A stretch of DNA of 59,984 nt from Branchiostoma floridae (GCF_000003815.2 NC_049983.1:15874246-15934229), one strand, 5' to 3'; positions 24,701 through 34,690 are shown, counted from the stretch's first letter. Translations and numbers: made by a program. Notes: generated from the letters alone by a model not told the origin.

Positions 24701-27700
24701 CAGACATCTCATGTATGTTAGACTTCATGGTGTCGTAGACATTCGGGCGGACTGTGTTATCACCGTTTCCTAAACAAAGAGCATATTTACAATTTTTTTT
24801 GCAGAGGTTGAAAACTTACTACCTATAGAAAAGACACACCTATCTACAAAACAAGGAGATTAACATTATTTGTGTCTAAAACGTAATGTGCCGTTTATTA
24901 CGTACAAAAAGTACGCTTGTGACCGGTAACTGACGATGCTCGATTTATTCAATCCAAATACATCAAATGAAAGCAAATAACGTACCTGCAGTAAACGTAG
25001 CACAGCTGTCGTTAACAATCTGCTGCAGGAACCTCGGGTCGTACTCCAGCTGGCCGAGGTTGTCGCAGCAGTCAGAAGCAGGAGCGCCCCCTGTCGGACC
25101 CTGTGCATGGGAGGCTTCTATCTCAGCCTTGTTCCTTTCCAGGATCTCCCGGCACTTCTTCAGTCGGTCTCCTGCTGTCTGGGTCATCAGATGGAGCTGG
25201 GTCTCGCCGTCGATCTACACAGCCCAATTTGACATGTTTGATGGTACTGTTTATTAGAATTTTATAATGTTAAATAGAATTAGGCTGTGTTGTAACGGTC
25301 AGACCTTTGAAGTGCAATAATACATTTTTAACCAAAAAATGAAAGTTCAGTAGAAAAAAGATTAGATAATAATGAGATAATGAAATGCAAGATGATTAGG
25401 TTCTTGGTAATTTGAACCTGAACTTAACTAACTAGGCATTAGATAGCATATATTATATTGGTAACATTTTTAATTCTGCAAAAATGCATAATCTTAGAAT
25501 AGTGAAGATGAAATTAATCTTAATTTGCCTACACTGATAGAGATGGACACACATACCCCCCCCCCACACACACACACACACACATGTCTTGTCTAACGTA
25601 ATATGTTCTAGATGATAGACAATGCACGTTAAAGTTAAAGTTAAAGTTACCCTTACATCTGTGCAGATGCTTTTGGGGTGGCGCCCATCTCCATTTCGAG
25701 TAGCCCTTGGGCCACACATGTGCAAGCCACTACAGCAGGGGGCTGGTCCGCTGGTAGTGATGTGTGTTTAACTTCCATACTCTTTCTCTCTAGTGCTGAG
25801 TGCTAAGCAGAGAAAGCAGCATGTACCATTTTTAAAGTCTTTGGTATGACCCGGCCGGGGTTCGAACTCACGACCTACCGAATGCAAGGCGAACACTCTA
25901 CCCACTAGGCCATTGCACCGGTTACAATGCACGACTCGACTACAATTCTTTTAACCCTTAGCAGCCGCCATATTTTGACAAAAGATGAATGATGTTTTAT
26001 CGTATATCTGGGTGCAATTATGTTTCTACCACATTTTTCTTCATTCAATTTTTGTAGTATGTGTTAATTATTTGCTATATCTATCCTGATTTCTATCTCT
26101 CTTGTGGACATACTAAGATTTGTAATAGTGTTTAATTATCTAAACAAGATTAACAAACAGCACATTAAGCCTGGTCAAAACTAACAATAAAATGTCTTTA
26201 ACCTAAACATCACAAAACCTGATTTAAGGGTGGTGTAATAGGCCGGAAGTGCGCTGTTGTCTCCCTAACGTTTGCTCCCTATTGCTTGGTGATCGTTATA
26301 GCTAAGCATAGATTTTTCGTATTTCCTGAAAAGCCCATGGGTTGTATTATTTTTGTGCGAGGAGTAGTTGGTCGGCCAGCAAAACCATTTTTGTATTAGA
26401 CCGCTGAAACAGTAATGCGTTTTTTTCGTTTTTCTTGTGATTTCGATGAATTTACGTCATCGGAGATTGCAAAAAAGTTATCACATGGAATTTTTCTAAT
26501 TTCCATTTTACACAACCATGAAGAATTTAGTTTCTCTACGTAGGCCGTTATCTTGGGAAAATTCGTTTTTTCCAAGCAGCTTCGATCAAAAAAGTGTTAG
26601 AAAATTATTTTCGGGCCCAAATTAAAATTTTACTACATATTCTATCCCAAATAAAGAGACAGTAGACGATACCAATAGGTTTGTCGAAAGAGGCAGTAAA
26701 CGGCTTTCACCATATTGATTAAGTTTCGCGTCCTACGTTTCAAAGAGGAACTGTAGCCCTTTGGCCTGAGGCTGTCCGCCAACCTTCGAAATCGTAAAAG
26801 AAAATCCGGTCCGAGACCTTCAAAGGGCGATGTTTGTACTTTATATGACGTCATAGATGACGTAATTTCTAGTAAAAAAAGTCAGCATATTCATGAACAG
26901 CCCCTTGGCGCCCCCTCCCCCTTTTTGAGTTATCCACTTCAGACGTTTTTGACCAAAATCCCCAAACTAGTCGCCATGAGGCCCAAACTTATGTCACTTA
27001 TTCCTGAGCACAAGAGCTATCTAATACTTAAAATTCGTGACCATAGCTTGTTCAGAACACTAGATAGCAAAACCGGAAGTTGCGCTGCAGTACCAAGGAA
27101 AACCGCTAGGGGGGCCAAAATCTAATCATTTCCAGCTTTCATCACCCCACCAACACACCAAGTATGAAACCAATCCATCCAGCCGTTCTTGAGTTATATT
27201 GTACACAGACAGACAAACGCTACTGAAAATATATTAACCTCCATTTTATGGAAGTAATTAATCAAGAGTAGCAAACAGGTATTTAGAGCATACCATGCAG
27301 AATGTAAGGAAAACGTAAGTAGGTTTTCGTTGGATAGATTATCAGCTTAGTCAGTATGGGTCACCTATCTTTTAGCCTATTGTAAACGACTCGGATGCAA
27401 CTAGAGGGTCAGCATGGGGGGTCCCGACAACGATTTACGCTGAATTCAGAAGAACCCCCTACGTATTACGCTAAATCAAGGAAGGCAGTTACGCTAAATT
27501 TGTTCGACTCGCTACATATAAAATAGGCTGCCTACGCCTTACGTAAAAGAGCATGCAGACCCTCCTACAGCGGCAACATATCGATACCACCACCCTCTCT
27601 CTAACACACTTACTCACATACATACGCTGAGTTGGTGTCCTATAATCATTCTGGGGCTACGAAATGTTATATAAATGATATTTAACACCTGTCTGACTAA

Positions 27701-30700
27701 CTATTGACATTAAACAACAAGAATGGATTATGATGGAAACAATTCATTATCACCATTTAAAAGAAGGCAGCCATCTTTGTGACCCTTGACCCAGTTTGAA
27801 AAGACTTATGGACGTAAATTTACTCACGCTGTACACATCGCACATTTTCTCTACAAGAATCTTGCCCTATCCAGGGTAGAAGACTCACATCAGATGACTT
27901 AGATAGGCCTCGAATCTGTACAACTACTGGATTGAATGGCCTTTGCAATGTTCTTTGATGACACATTGTGACTGGGAACACATTGTGCATATGGAGCACT
28001 TATTGGTACCTTCGTGCCTCACCCGCATGGGGGCGTTGTCAACATTCTCTCATTTGACAGAATTGTCAACACAAGAGACTCCTGCTGTGTAATAGACCAT
28101 GTTAATCCTCACCTTTGACAGGAACGCAAATACATCAGTATGTACTTAATGATAAATTTGCTGAGATAGACCTCAACGCATAGCCATAGGTTGGTGGAAT
28201 ACTTAAGAACGGACACTACAAAATAAACACGCACGAAAAGGAGAAATGACAATAAATTGGCAGAATTATACGTGACTGTATACTTTGCCATTGTCCTGGA
28301 CAACTATTTCCCCCCAAACACTATGTTTTTCCTTTAACCAGCTTAATCTCTCCCTACTGTACCAATATTGGCTATATGTTATAGAGCCATGATATGTCAT
28401 GATGCAGCAAGCTTTGGCAAGGGTGCCTATAACGATGAAAGCCTCATTTGGTGAGCAACAACCCATGGTGAATTGCACATGTCACAGAAAAGTGGAAGGG
28501 TACAATAACACACATCCTTTAGAAATATACCAAGTATTTTTTTTTCATTTCGATAGATTGATGTACCCGCTTATGGACTTCCTGACATACTTTCATGTCA
28601 TCAATTAACTATAAATACAACCATCCTGGTTGATATACAATGTCTTAAGTAATATCATGCAATCCAAATAGATACCAATTGGATTTAAGCCCTGTGTAGG
28701 TAAAGGAAGAGACCTACTCAAGTACGTATACAGTGGGTACGTTGTCAGGTCGGTCAATATATACCTGCAGAATGCACTATAAGCGTACGCAATGTGCAAT
28801 GCGCAATGTGCAGTAATGATCCCATCCCCAAAGGTCAGGTAGAGATTCCTTAAACGCGAGAAAACTGAGAAAAACATTTTACCCATCGAACTATCAAAAC
28901 GCAGACTAGTTCAGCAGCAACACAGCAGTGGAATTTCAATCGCTAGACTTAGAAATAGGCAGTCATTTTTTTTTCTGCTTCTGGTAACTTTATATGGCTC
29001 ACCAAAATAGAATAAAAAACTCGAGACAATAAATATTAAATCCTTTTCTGCGAATCGAATGAAGCACGGCAACTTCCTGTTCCTTCTAAATGAAATGAGT
29101 AACCCATGTAAAACACTGTAAAGGTTGATGGATCGTTACATGTTTGGTAATTCGTCGGACGTACGAGTCGAGTACCAGAACACCACATATTAGACGAGTA
29201 CACACAACAAAAAAAACGAACATTAGATAGGACCTCTACCTGACGATTTCAGAGTTGAGCGACCTTTCAAAAGGGTCTGTCAAAAATAACACAAGTTATC
29301 GGGAGGTAATAAACGTCTGTTTTATATAGGACCACTTACTGACCCCACTATTCCTCTCTCACATGAGAGCACTGTGTGAAACTTCTCATGGACAACACAA
29401 GCAGCCACTGCTGTGTGGTGACGCAATGTTACCAGTGACAACAGACCTGATTAATCTTCACCTTTGACAGGAAAGCAAACACATCGGCTGTATGTACTCA
29501 ACCCTTACTGCATAGCCACGGACGATCTAAGATTATGCCTTAGAAACATACGTCAAGATGTCAATAAACCGCTGTTTATGAATAATTGGACACAGTAAAT
29601 GTATATGTATGTGAGTTATTTGGTCCAACTGTAGGCTGCATGCTTTAATATGGTGCTATAAACAATAAGATGCCCAATAGTTGTAACAAACGTTACTGGT
29701 ACAATAAACTTTACCTTTTCTTCTTCGAAATAGTTAACATTAATGGCTACATCATTTAGATATAAGTGGACGTCCCTAGGGACATTAAAAAAGTGGGCAG
29801 CATTTTTGCACCAGGTCAGATATCGATAGAAAGCTTAGAATGCATCGAACAACGGTGACGTTTGTTACTGTACAGTGATTTCTGTACAACATCTGTTAAG
29901 CAAGATGGGATACAAATGACAGTCAATGACCTTTTGTTGTTTCTTTGGAAAGCCGCCAGAAAACGGCCATTTCTAGTCTTATACGCGGATAATATAACCG
30001 TGGCAACCATTGTAAATGTGCGAATTTGGCGACAAGCATATACGACCTCACACAGCCTCCAAGATCAGTGACAGTAGCGATCTGACGTGATCGGTCAGAG
30101 GGCCTGGTCAGCTAGTTTCACCTGCCAAACAACCATTCTGGGAACTAAATCGTTCCATTTTTGGCCACTATTTGAATTCTCCGTGTCTTCTCAGGCGACA
30201 GCCATTTCTTAGGGGGTGAAATCACATCCGTGGCTATAATTTCTTCCAAGCCATCAACCAATACATTTTTGTGGTGCATCTTTTGTAAACCATTACAGGG
30301 ACTGTCGAAAAGTGAAGGCAGCAGAGATGTGACCTATAATTTGCGCCACATCAAGTCATAAAGGCAGGCGACAGCAATTTTTACATTTCAATGAGAACGA
30401 GCCTACAGTTCAACGGTCAGTATGTAAACGGTGAGCAAGCGTAAACTGGACATGCGTAATAGAAATATACAAAATAAAAGTTCACATTTTTTCTCCAATA
30501 GCCAGAAAGTAAACAGTATTAACAGAAGGCAAGTCTACTTATAAATGGCACATAAAGGTTATTAGAAAAAAGAACAAGAGCAATGGTACAACGATATTTT
30601 CAAGGAACAAATGACTCCGCAAAGTGTCAATAAATTGAACACACTTGAAAAAAAGGGTGTCATGGACTTTCAACTAGACGGGACATACAAATCGAAGGAT

Positions 30701-31628
30701 AGAAATTTACCCCTATTGGTTAAGATTATGTGACCGTCGACCGACGAATAAACAAAGAAGTAATCAAAAAAGACTTTGCCGACAACACATTCGTCAACCA
30801 ATCTGACACAAGTAGAAATGAGTCACTGAGATCCCATTCATAATTTCAAAAGCGTAAGCAATGTAATACTAAGTGAATTCCTGACACACAGCAGACCATA
30901 CTGAGTTGACACATCATGGCTTATCCTAGATCCAAAGTACGGAAAAGAATATATCACAAAGGCTTTTTAACGTATAGTATTATTAATAATATCCCAGCTT
31001 AATGGATTCTAATCAGTATTTACAGAGAGTTAATTAATCATTTGCTAATCCCAGTTGATCTACAGTATGTCTTACCTAAAATAAAGAATATTTACTATCT
31101 GATCTCTATCATGTCACATTCCCTTCCACATTAGATACAGCCGCTACCAATGTGATTTGAATGCAAATCACAGGCCCATATATGTAATGGTGATAGCATG
31201 AGATATATGCATCTTTGTTGTCCTGTTCGAGATGTATTCTTCCTAAAGTACGATCGGGATTACTAGTATGTGAACATCATTTATTATTACTATAAATATA
31301 ACAAAGCACAACGCAACATTCCAAGATAAATAGGCGTACAAACACCAACAGGATCAGGCAAATCACAAGTTCGATAGTGTAAACCATAGAAATTGCCCAT
31401 TCGTGGTGGAAATATTAAACAGGATCATACCTGAATCTCGGTGAAGTTGAGTTTCTCGTCGTACGCCTTTACCAGTTGGAGCGCGCCGGTTTGGGACTCT
31501 GCGAATTTCACCATCTTACGGCTGACTTTGGGTATCCATGTGGTGGTAATGGGAGCAGTAGACAGGTCCGCAAGGCAAAGACATGGCAGTGCCGCGAGGA
31601 AAACTATTAGAATCACCTTTGTCGTCAT
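1028..31628 (-). CDS. Gene A: VWA/double-Cache alpha2delta-like protein (21 exons, 3' end not visible)
   Basis: Joining 21 minus-strand exons gives 2703 bases (901 codons) with no stop and with GT/AG at every junction. The start ATG (31626-31628) opens a signal peptide MTTKVILIVFLAALPCLCLA. The product has a VWA domain with full MIDAS (D216, S218, S220, T279, D333) followed by two Cache-type modules, the layout of calcium channel alpha2delta subunits and CACHD1; CACHD1 has a degenerate MIDAS, so this is nearer alpha2delta in that respect. N-glycosylation sequons such as NFT and NAT support an extracellular location. Exon 21 ends in phase 0, yet no counterpart of gene B exons 22-33 is found in 1-1027, so the gene either continues left of the window behind a Penelope-like insertion or is truncated. 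Intron 5 is swollen to 11.5 kb by transposons. Exons are listed in the three block entries below. Confidence 0.88.
2525..2667. mobile_element. Short palindromic MITE
   Basis: AATACAACACAGTGTATTCCG at the left (from 2526) is inverted at the right (CGGAATACACCGTGTTGTATT, ending 2666). The inverted homology continues inward through GCGGGTCGGATC, so nearly the whole element could fold into one GC-rich hairpin. It lies in intron 16 of gene A. Confidence 0.65.
3339..3428 (+). mobile_element. 3' tail of a non-LTR retrotransposon (CR1/jockey type)
   Basis: The segment reads CCTCATGACCTCAATGAAAA, then GCGGCTTGCAGGCCGATTTG, and ends with GAATAAAGGTTC followed by repeated CAAA units. A stable hairpin-like GC stretch, AATAAA and a simple-repeat tail form a typical 3' terminus of this group. 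It lies in intron 15 of gene A, in the antisense direction. Confidence 0.5.
4550..4695 (+). mobile_element. 3' tail of a second non-LTR retrotransposon
   Basis: A 5'-truncated fragment ends in GCAATAAAGGTCTTCATTCA with (ATTC)n repeats, the usual tail form of CR1/L2-like elements. It lies in intron 13 of gene A and carries no coding sequence. Confidence 0.45.
6909..7270. repeat. 258-bp-period duplication in gene A intron 8
   Basis: GTTCGTATCTGTATCTG at 6909 recurs as GTTCGCATCTGTATCTG at 7167, each followed by TGTTCCCGTTGTC and, further on, by GTCCTCTG(T/C)ACTGAGGTTG. The duplicated core is about 100 bases and lies between exons 8 and 9. Confidence 0.65.
7342..24423 (-). CDS. Gene A exons 4-8: VWA domain with intact MIDAS
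   Basis: Exon 4 is 24258-24423, exon 5 is 19862-19988, exon 6 is 8337-8407, exon 7 is 7752-7856, exon 8 is 7342-7512. Exon 4 gives [12 protein letters not shown], the first MIDAS motif; exon 5 gives [10 protein letters not shown] with the MIDAS threonine; exon 7 gives NIIIFLSDGSPTD with the MIDAS aspartate; exon 8 gives HIFTYGLGA and ends in QITGAVEWT. A complete MIDAS implies divalent-metal-dependent ligand binding, as in alpha2delta binding to channel loops, though the partner here is unknown. Exon 8 has a variable stretch (QQASSGWANDPNNPFVR) that differs strongly between paralogs. Intron 5 (8408-19861) holds most of the transposons in this window. Confidence 0.88.
8820..9778. mobile_element. 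Hairpin-rich palindromic element with inverted termini
   Basis: The ends are inverted copies: TAGATTGTCGTCTATCCTAG from 8820 and its complement ending at 9778. Inside, CTATCC(T/C)(A/G)(A/G)AAGCGCTT and GGATATCCAGAA(T/C)GCG units recur many times in both orientations; 8831-8856 is a perfect 26-bp palindrome. A unique core of about 450 bases (9040-9490) carries no recognisable gene. No target duplication is evident. It lies in gene A intron 5. Confidence 0.65.
10380..10620. mobile_element. Partial diverged copy of the hairpin-rich element
   Basis: TCTCGCGAGGTCGAACCAAA resembles the core of the 8820-9778 element (near 9304) and is followed by the same GGATATCCAG and CTATCC...AAGCGCTTTT units. 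The copy is shorter and lacks a clear left terminus. Confidence 0.5.
10995..12599 (+). pseudogene. CR1/jockey-like reverse transcriptase remnant
   Basis: Two in-frame pieces, 10995-11744 and 11754-12599, encode the fingers and the C-terminal half of a non-LTR reverse transcriptase. The first has AGGPDGLPARILK, SPIFKKGDRTDPANYRPVSL and the first catalytic aspartate in DFANAFDKVPHDRLL. The second has FADDCVIYR (the xxDD box), HKYLGV and the C-terminal HTVRDWNSLP. The expected VPQG-type segment and about 50-60 residues between them are missing, and the join creates stops, so this is an internally deleted dead copy. The 5' end is cut; bases 10625-10990 may be scraps of its upstream region. It lies in sense orientation on the plus strand, opposite to gene A. 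Confidence 0.8.
12650..13182 (+). pseudogene. APE-type endonuclease remnant of the RTE-like element
   Basis: Fragments in shifting frames give GVGIAVATSILPLVSSVSK, ISDRIVAMTIRRNPKTT, an LSPTT box and finally NSSNPIGSDHRMVSTEIRL, where SDH is the catalytic motif of apurinic-type endonucleases. Several frame breaks show it is dead. It stops abruptly at the left end of the DNA transposon at 13183. Confidence 0.7.
13183..16503. mobile_element. Long non-autonomous DNA transposon (AATTGTCCTGCG termini)
   Basis: The left end AATTGTCCTGCGATGGCATT and the right end ...CGCAGGACAATT are inverted repeats of about 24 bases with a few differences. The interior has no transposase-like frame; it contains a GC-rich Ser/Gly/Pro-coding stretch near 14640-14960 and a ~48-bp tandem array (15067-15437). 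The right flank is AGGAAACT; the left flank shows just AG-T, consistent with a target duplication that lost five bases. Confidence 0.7.
15067..15437. repeat. Minisatellite, about eight units of 46-52 bp
   Basis: The unit is TTCCCCGGTTTTCGACGCTA plus GGTCGATTGGGGGTGTAAAG and TATTTG, with variants GACACTAAGTTGATT. Units with TAGTAAAG are longer than those with TAAAG. A diverged unit precedes the array near 15030. It is internal to the long DNA transposon. Confidence 0.85.
16512..16787. mobile_element. Short deletion derivative of the same DNA transposon (276 bp)
   Basis: It shares the left ~100 and right ~60 bases of the longer element at 13183-16503 but not the interior. Perfect 8-bp target duplications AGGAAACT flank it at 16504-16511 and 16788-16795; the left one is also the right flank of the long copy. 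Eight-base duplications fit hAT-like or P-like transposases, but the termini do not start with CAGGG. Confidence 0.85.
16796..18730 (+). pseudogene. Reverse transcriptase remnant of the RTE-like element
   Basis: The frame starts SVRAPKISSRKKLYWRAVR and reaches MKPGKAPGLDGLPLEVWK (17400s), then breaks near 17490 and 17700. FIDFKKALDSVNRTTMFEIL carries the first catalytic aspartate. The catalytic box reads DFANDIGLL where FADD is expected, so the first aspartate of the pair is Asn. Downstream KYLG and the YGSDSWTL and RLLRYALNV motifs belong to the thumb and C-terminus. Multiple stops and shifts show an inactive copy. Confidence 0.75.
18731..19713. mobile_element. TTAA-flanked piggyBac-like MITE, copy 1
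   Basis: TTAA at both ends, with inverted termini CCCTGAAGCACCC and GGGTGTTTGAGGG; GGGGTCCAAACGGACCCC and GGGGTCCAAATGGACCCC lie just inside each end. The interior (about 980 bp) has no transposase frame. It interrupts the RTE-like element exactly at a TTAA. TTAA target duplication plus CCCT termini suggest piggyBac, though Kolobok-type elements also use TTAA. Confidence 0.8.
19714..19812 (+). mobile_element. 3' end of the RTE-like element beyond the TTAA insertion
   Basis: The sequence continues the retrotransposon's last frame (DYNLLAAMLDRDAWSD), then a short untranslated stretch and repeated GAACT. It ends about 50 bases from gene A exon 5, so the insertion landed just upstream of that exon in gene A's transcription direction. 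Confidence 0.6.
20025..21175 (+). repeat. Satellite-like repeat, ~165-bp unit, copy 1
   Basis: TGGTATTACAACC(G/A)AATGA anchors recur at 20291, 20461, 20625, 20787, 20952 and 21113, i.e. every 161-170 bases. Each unit continues GCTGAAATTTGACACAGATG and then TTTTTGGCCAATTTTTGACC. The left end is capped by a 34-bp near-palindrome (20025-20058) followed by a TTTC-rich stretch. It lies in gene A intron 4. Confidence 0.85.
21359..21505. mobile_element. Short MITE with GCCTGGTATCCAGCC termini
   Basis: GCCTGGTATCCAGCCATATT at the left and its inverted counterpart ending GGCTGGATACCGGGC at the right enclose about 147 bp; AGCTCCC...GAGAC homology extends the inverted repeat inward. No coding capacity. 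Gene A intron 4. Confidence 0.6.
22162..23906. mobile_element. Foldback element with long imperfect inverted repeats
   Basis: AATGGACCCTTCCAGCCGAA (22162 on) is inverted at 23886-23906, and homology extends about 85 bases inward (GTTCTATTTC...CTCGGTCAAAAA). A mariner-like MITE is nested inside. Gene A intron 4. Confidence 0.55.
22378..23349. mobile_element. Mariner/pogo-like non-autonomous element
   Basis: CAGTCAAACCTGCCCGAGCG at the left and the inverted CTTGGGCAGGTTCGACTG at the right are bounded by TA at 22376-22377 and 23350-23351, the hallmark TA duplication of Tc1/mariner elements. CGACCACCT boxes lie inside both ends. There is no transposase frame; a 69-codon minus frame near 22868-23077 is unrecognised. 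Confidence 0.7.
24050..24160 (-). mobile_element. Decayed Penelope-like tail with degenerate hammerhead
   Basis: Read on the minus strand, CTAAAGA (24122-24128), a TGGATG loop and GAAAAGTGC (24094-24102) follow the layout of the hammerhead at the right edge, with core changes (CTGA to CTAA, GTC to GTGC). The CAACTGGATT stretch beside it matches the conserved tail of the other copies. It begins about 100 bases beyond gene A exon 4. Confidence 0.5.
24607..31628 (-). CDS. Gene A exons 1-3: signal peptide and VWA_N-like region
   Basis: Exon 1 is 31431-31628, exon 2 is 24986-25214, exon 3 is 24607-24769. Exon 1 carries the signal peptide and the mature N-terminus starting near DLSTAPITT, with the sequon NFTE at its end. 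Exon 2 is helical and charged ([20 protein letters not shown]) and holds a [15 protein letters not shown] segment; exon 3 has GDNTVRP and [14 protein letters not shown]. These match the VWA_N region that precedes the VWA domain in alpha2delta proteins. Exons 2 and 3 are almost the same as in genes B and C, including synonymous sites. Phases at the three exon ends are 0, 1 and 2. Confidence 0.87.
25551..25584. repeat. C-run and (CA)n microsatellite
   Basis: A (CA)n tract interrupted by a short C-rich run lies about 40 bases from the SINE insertion. Confidence 0.85.
25629..25923 (-). mobile_element. tRNA-derived SINE with intact target duplication
   Basis: On the minus strand the head has an A box TGGCCTAGTGGG and a B box GAGTTCGAACCCC, as in RNA polymerase III promoters of tRNA genes. 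The body runs about 295 bases and ends in repeated TTTAAC units. Perfect 10-bp duplications ACAATGCACG flank it at 25619-25628 and 25924-25933, so the insertion is fairly recent. It lies in gene A intron 1, in the same direction as the gene. Confidence 0.85.
26925..27262 (+). repeat. Interspersed repeat, copy 1
   Basis: The segment from GAGTTATCC...TTTTTGACC through CATAGCTTGTTCAGAACAC, GAAGTTGCGCTGCAGTACCA and CAGCCGTTCTTGAGT to a final TATGGAAGTAATTA is repeated at 36298-36655. No coding capacity or inverted termini are seen. Gene A intron 1. Confidence 0.7.
28092..29530. repeat. Local duplication pair in gene A intron 1
   Basis: TCACCTTTGACAGGAACGCA (near 28110) recurs as TCACCTTTGACAGGAAAGCA (near 29458), each followed by AAAYACATC, GTATGTACTYAA and further on GCATAGCCA. 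The duplicated core is about 90 bases; the rest between the copies is AT-rich and unrecognised. Confidence 0.5.
29530..31430. other. Intron 1 of gene A, distal part: nothing recognised
   Basis: AT-rich sequence without exon-like frames, inverted termini or repeats that I can relate to other parts of the window. Confidence 0.5.
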
Positions 31629-33894
31629 CGTAGTTGTATGGAGTATAATTATAATCCGACAGCAGCGAACGATCGCGAGACAATCCAAAGGGAAGCAATG
31701 CCTCTCTCACTGCCTCCCAACACTGTTAACTTGGGTGTGCCGTCTCCTCTTGCAATCAGTACAGTTTCCTGACCAAAGATAGATGAAAAAAAAGTTTCCA
31801 GAAGCTCTGGACACTAGTCCTTCGTCTTTAGGCCATAGTAGTGAAGTTGGCAGCCATGACAGCCCGATCAAAATAACGTAGGACTGTCAGAACGACCTCT
31901 AGGAAAAACACGCCAAATCTCCTCAGAGGCGTCTGACTGGAAATCCGGGCACTTTTAATCAAAGTAAGAAAAACACCATTAGGTGGCGGCCAAAAGTGCC
32001 ACAGAATGCCAGCAAATCTAAAACAATACAATTTAATGACCGATTGTCGCTTGGCAACCGCGAGTGTGGCAATAATACCCTCTTGAGACCACTTGGCTAC
32101 TTATTACTGGTCTTAAGATTGATGAAGGTAAAACTCAGCAATGAGGTTCATTTCTAATAAATGTATGTGATACTTGGATTTGGGGATAAAGCCTCGAATA
32201 AACAGAATGATTGAATCAGCGTTTGTTTCTGGAGTACTAGTGGTCGCTCGAGTATCTGAATCGTTGCTATTGTTCTGCTATCCCCTAGTCACTCATTAAA
32301 TTTGGATTATCATTTAGCGGTTTGATGTGAAAATATTTAGGATCTTTTTTTGTGAGTGTACAAACTATGAGCTCACACAACTGGTACTCAACGTCTTTGG
32401 CGGCAATTGATGTTCGAAAGACTCAAACTATCACAGCACTAGCATCTATTTTCCGTTACGTAAGGCTAATGATAGACGTGTCTTTAGTCAAGATTTGGTA
32501 CCAGCCAAGGAAAACACATTAGTCAGCCCCTTGCTAATGACAAATTTTGCGTCTCTAAAGTGCACCAACACAATCTGTGCGGAAACAAATCTATGACCAA
32601 ACACCACTGCATCTCCTTGACAACGTTGGCATTTCTCGGCCTTGAGGGAACCAACAACCTCCTTAAACAAATATGCGGGGCAAAGAGGTGTGTATCCAAA
32701 CCTCGTTTGCATCAATTAACAGCCATTATTGGGTGTGCTTAGGGACAACAGTTGATAACATTACCGGCATGGTTGTTTGGTCGCGCCGAGCGTATCCAGA
32801 TCAACAGCGGTAGGCTCGGGCTCATTCGGCCCCTCAGCTACGTAAACGTTTGCTCGCAATTGACGTGATGGTTTACGTTCCTTAAACCCCTAGAAAGCAT
32901 TCAAGATGAGTCTTACCTCAAAGAAAGTGGCGACAATTATAAGAATTATTGTTTGATTTATCATTTTTACGAACTATTCGTTGACAGCTTGTGCTGTTTA
33001 TGTACGTCTGTTATAGTAATTAACTATACGAAATTTACCTGATGCTTCAATCAGTTCCTTTTTATATTCCTGCACCTGAAAAAGTTTAGTTCAGCTACGG
33101 TGCTAGTAACCTGGTATGCACTTTAGGACGTAATCAAAGTTGAGGCTAAAATGGATGTTGTGTAGGTCTTTTCCCGGTAGAATGGGATAAATGCTGTTTG
33201 TTGATTATTTTCCATGGGTAACCAAAGCCACCAATGGGCATGGGGCGACTGTTGGGCGAGCTACGTTGCTACAGTTACGGCGGTCTATGTGGAGCATCTT
33301 TATAGATAAAGCTTACTTAAAGCTTTAAGTGGGTGTATAATTATGAGTTCATAAAACTGGCATACAGCAATTCACAAAGAAACCCGACTGAATTTAGCCC
33401 GACTTAAGATTAAGCTTTGTGTTACGTTGCTTATGCGAATTCCGTGCCATTAACATGCCCCTGTTGGATGTAGCAATTGAACTTTGTAAAATGTAAACAG
33501 CTTTCAGAGCTTAATGTAGGTTACATGCTACCGCAACGTGTCTTCCTATGCCGTAACTGGTGTACCTGTACCTTTTATTCTATGGTACTGCAAGGATTTT
33601 CACCTAAATTACGCACAGTTTATGTGGACTATATTGTACGGCTATGAGTATTTCGGTCGGAATTGTTGAGTGAAGAGATTTATATACAGTTTTAACGGTC
33701 ACCTTCTGCTAAATACCGTAGCTACTGGCGCGCACAGACAGTTACCAAAACTTGCCTATGGCCATATATGAACCTCTCCTAGATCCAGTCTCTGTATTAA
33801 TTATTACAAAGAGGACAAAAAGGACATTAACTTCCACTCGGCCTGAATGCAAACTATATGTAAATATGTCTAATGTATCGTACACGAATATGGC

Positions 33895-34690
33895 AAGTAG
33901 AATTGATAAGCTTCTTGATTGTTGTAACAGTACGACTAAAATTCTATTTTCCATGCACTCTTTATAATCGCCCTCCTCTTTTCGACAAGAAACAAGATAT
34001 CGCATCCTATAATACCTGAAAAGAATGCATTCCAAATTTATGGTTGTTGATATACCTCGCTTGTGCCATGGTAACGACAGAACAAAGATCTGTAGTTTAT
34101 ATTTACACATTATCGCTGTCTGTCATTTGTATGTTGTATTGACTAAATCCTGATATTAGGTATACATGCACTCCTTCTAGAAACCTTATATTTGCTTGAT
34201 GTACCTTAACGTGTGGCCATAACATAAAGCAGATACGTCTACTTCTGCTTTAATATTTTTTTTAAACTCAAGTCGGTGCACATGTACAGTAAGAGTTTAT
34301 GTTTATTGATGATAGCTACTTGGTAACGGTACGACTAAGTTTACTTCGGTTTATGTTTTAGACATTCTTATAGTCTCTTGAGCTAGTGATAAGATACTAC
34401 ATCCTTAAACAGGTGAAAAGAAGAAAAAAACAGTACAAGTGTTTATTCCGTAATATTGTTCCTTGTAACATAGTAACAGCACAACGAAGATAACTGTAGT
34501 TTATGTTTTACACATTTTTGCTGTCTTCCATTAGAAATATATTGCGTTGACAAACGGTCTCTTCCCAAACGATAGCTTACTGCTTATCAGCGTAACATGG
34601 AAACGGACAGACAAAAACGTAGCAGCTGTCAAAACGATGCCCTGCGTTTATGTTTTAGACGTTTCTCTATTGTTGTAAGTAACAGGATGT
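33895..34690. repeat. Degenerate tandem repeats upstream of gene B
   Basis: A block beginning GTTTATRTTT occurs at about 34095, 34349, 34499 and 34646, each preceded by a stretch resembling TAACATGGTAACRGYACGAC. The last three are spaced about 150 bases apart; the first gap is about 254. Copies are diverged, so the array is old. Confidence 0.5.

Noticed and set aside
25850-25920. Functional tRNA gene on the minus strand
   Set aside because: A and B boxes are present, but the cloverleaf arms do not pair well and a SINE body with tail and target duplications follows.
31441-31782. 113-codon plus-strand open frame over the gene A start
   Set aside because: It is the antisense shadow of gene A exon 1; the paralogs show the same mirror frame.
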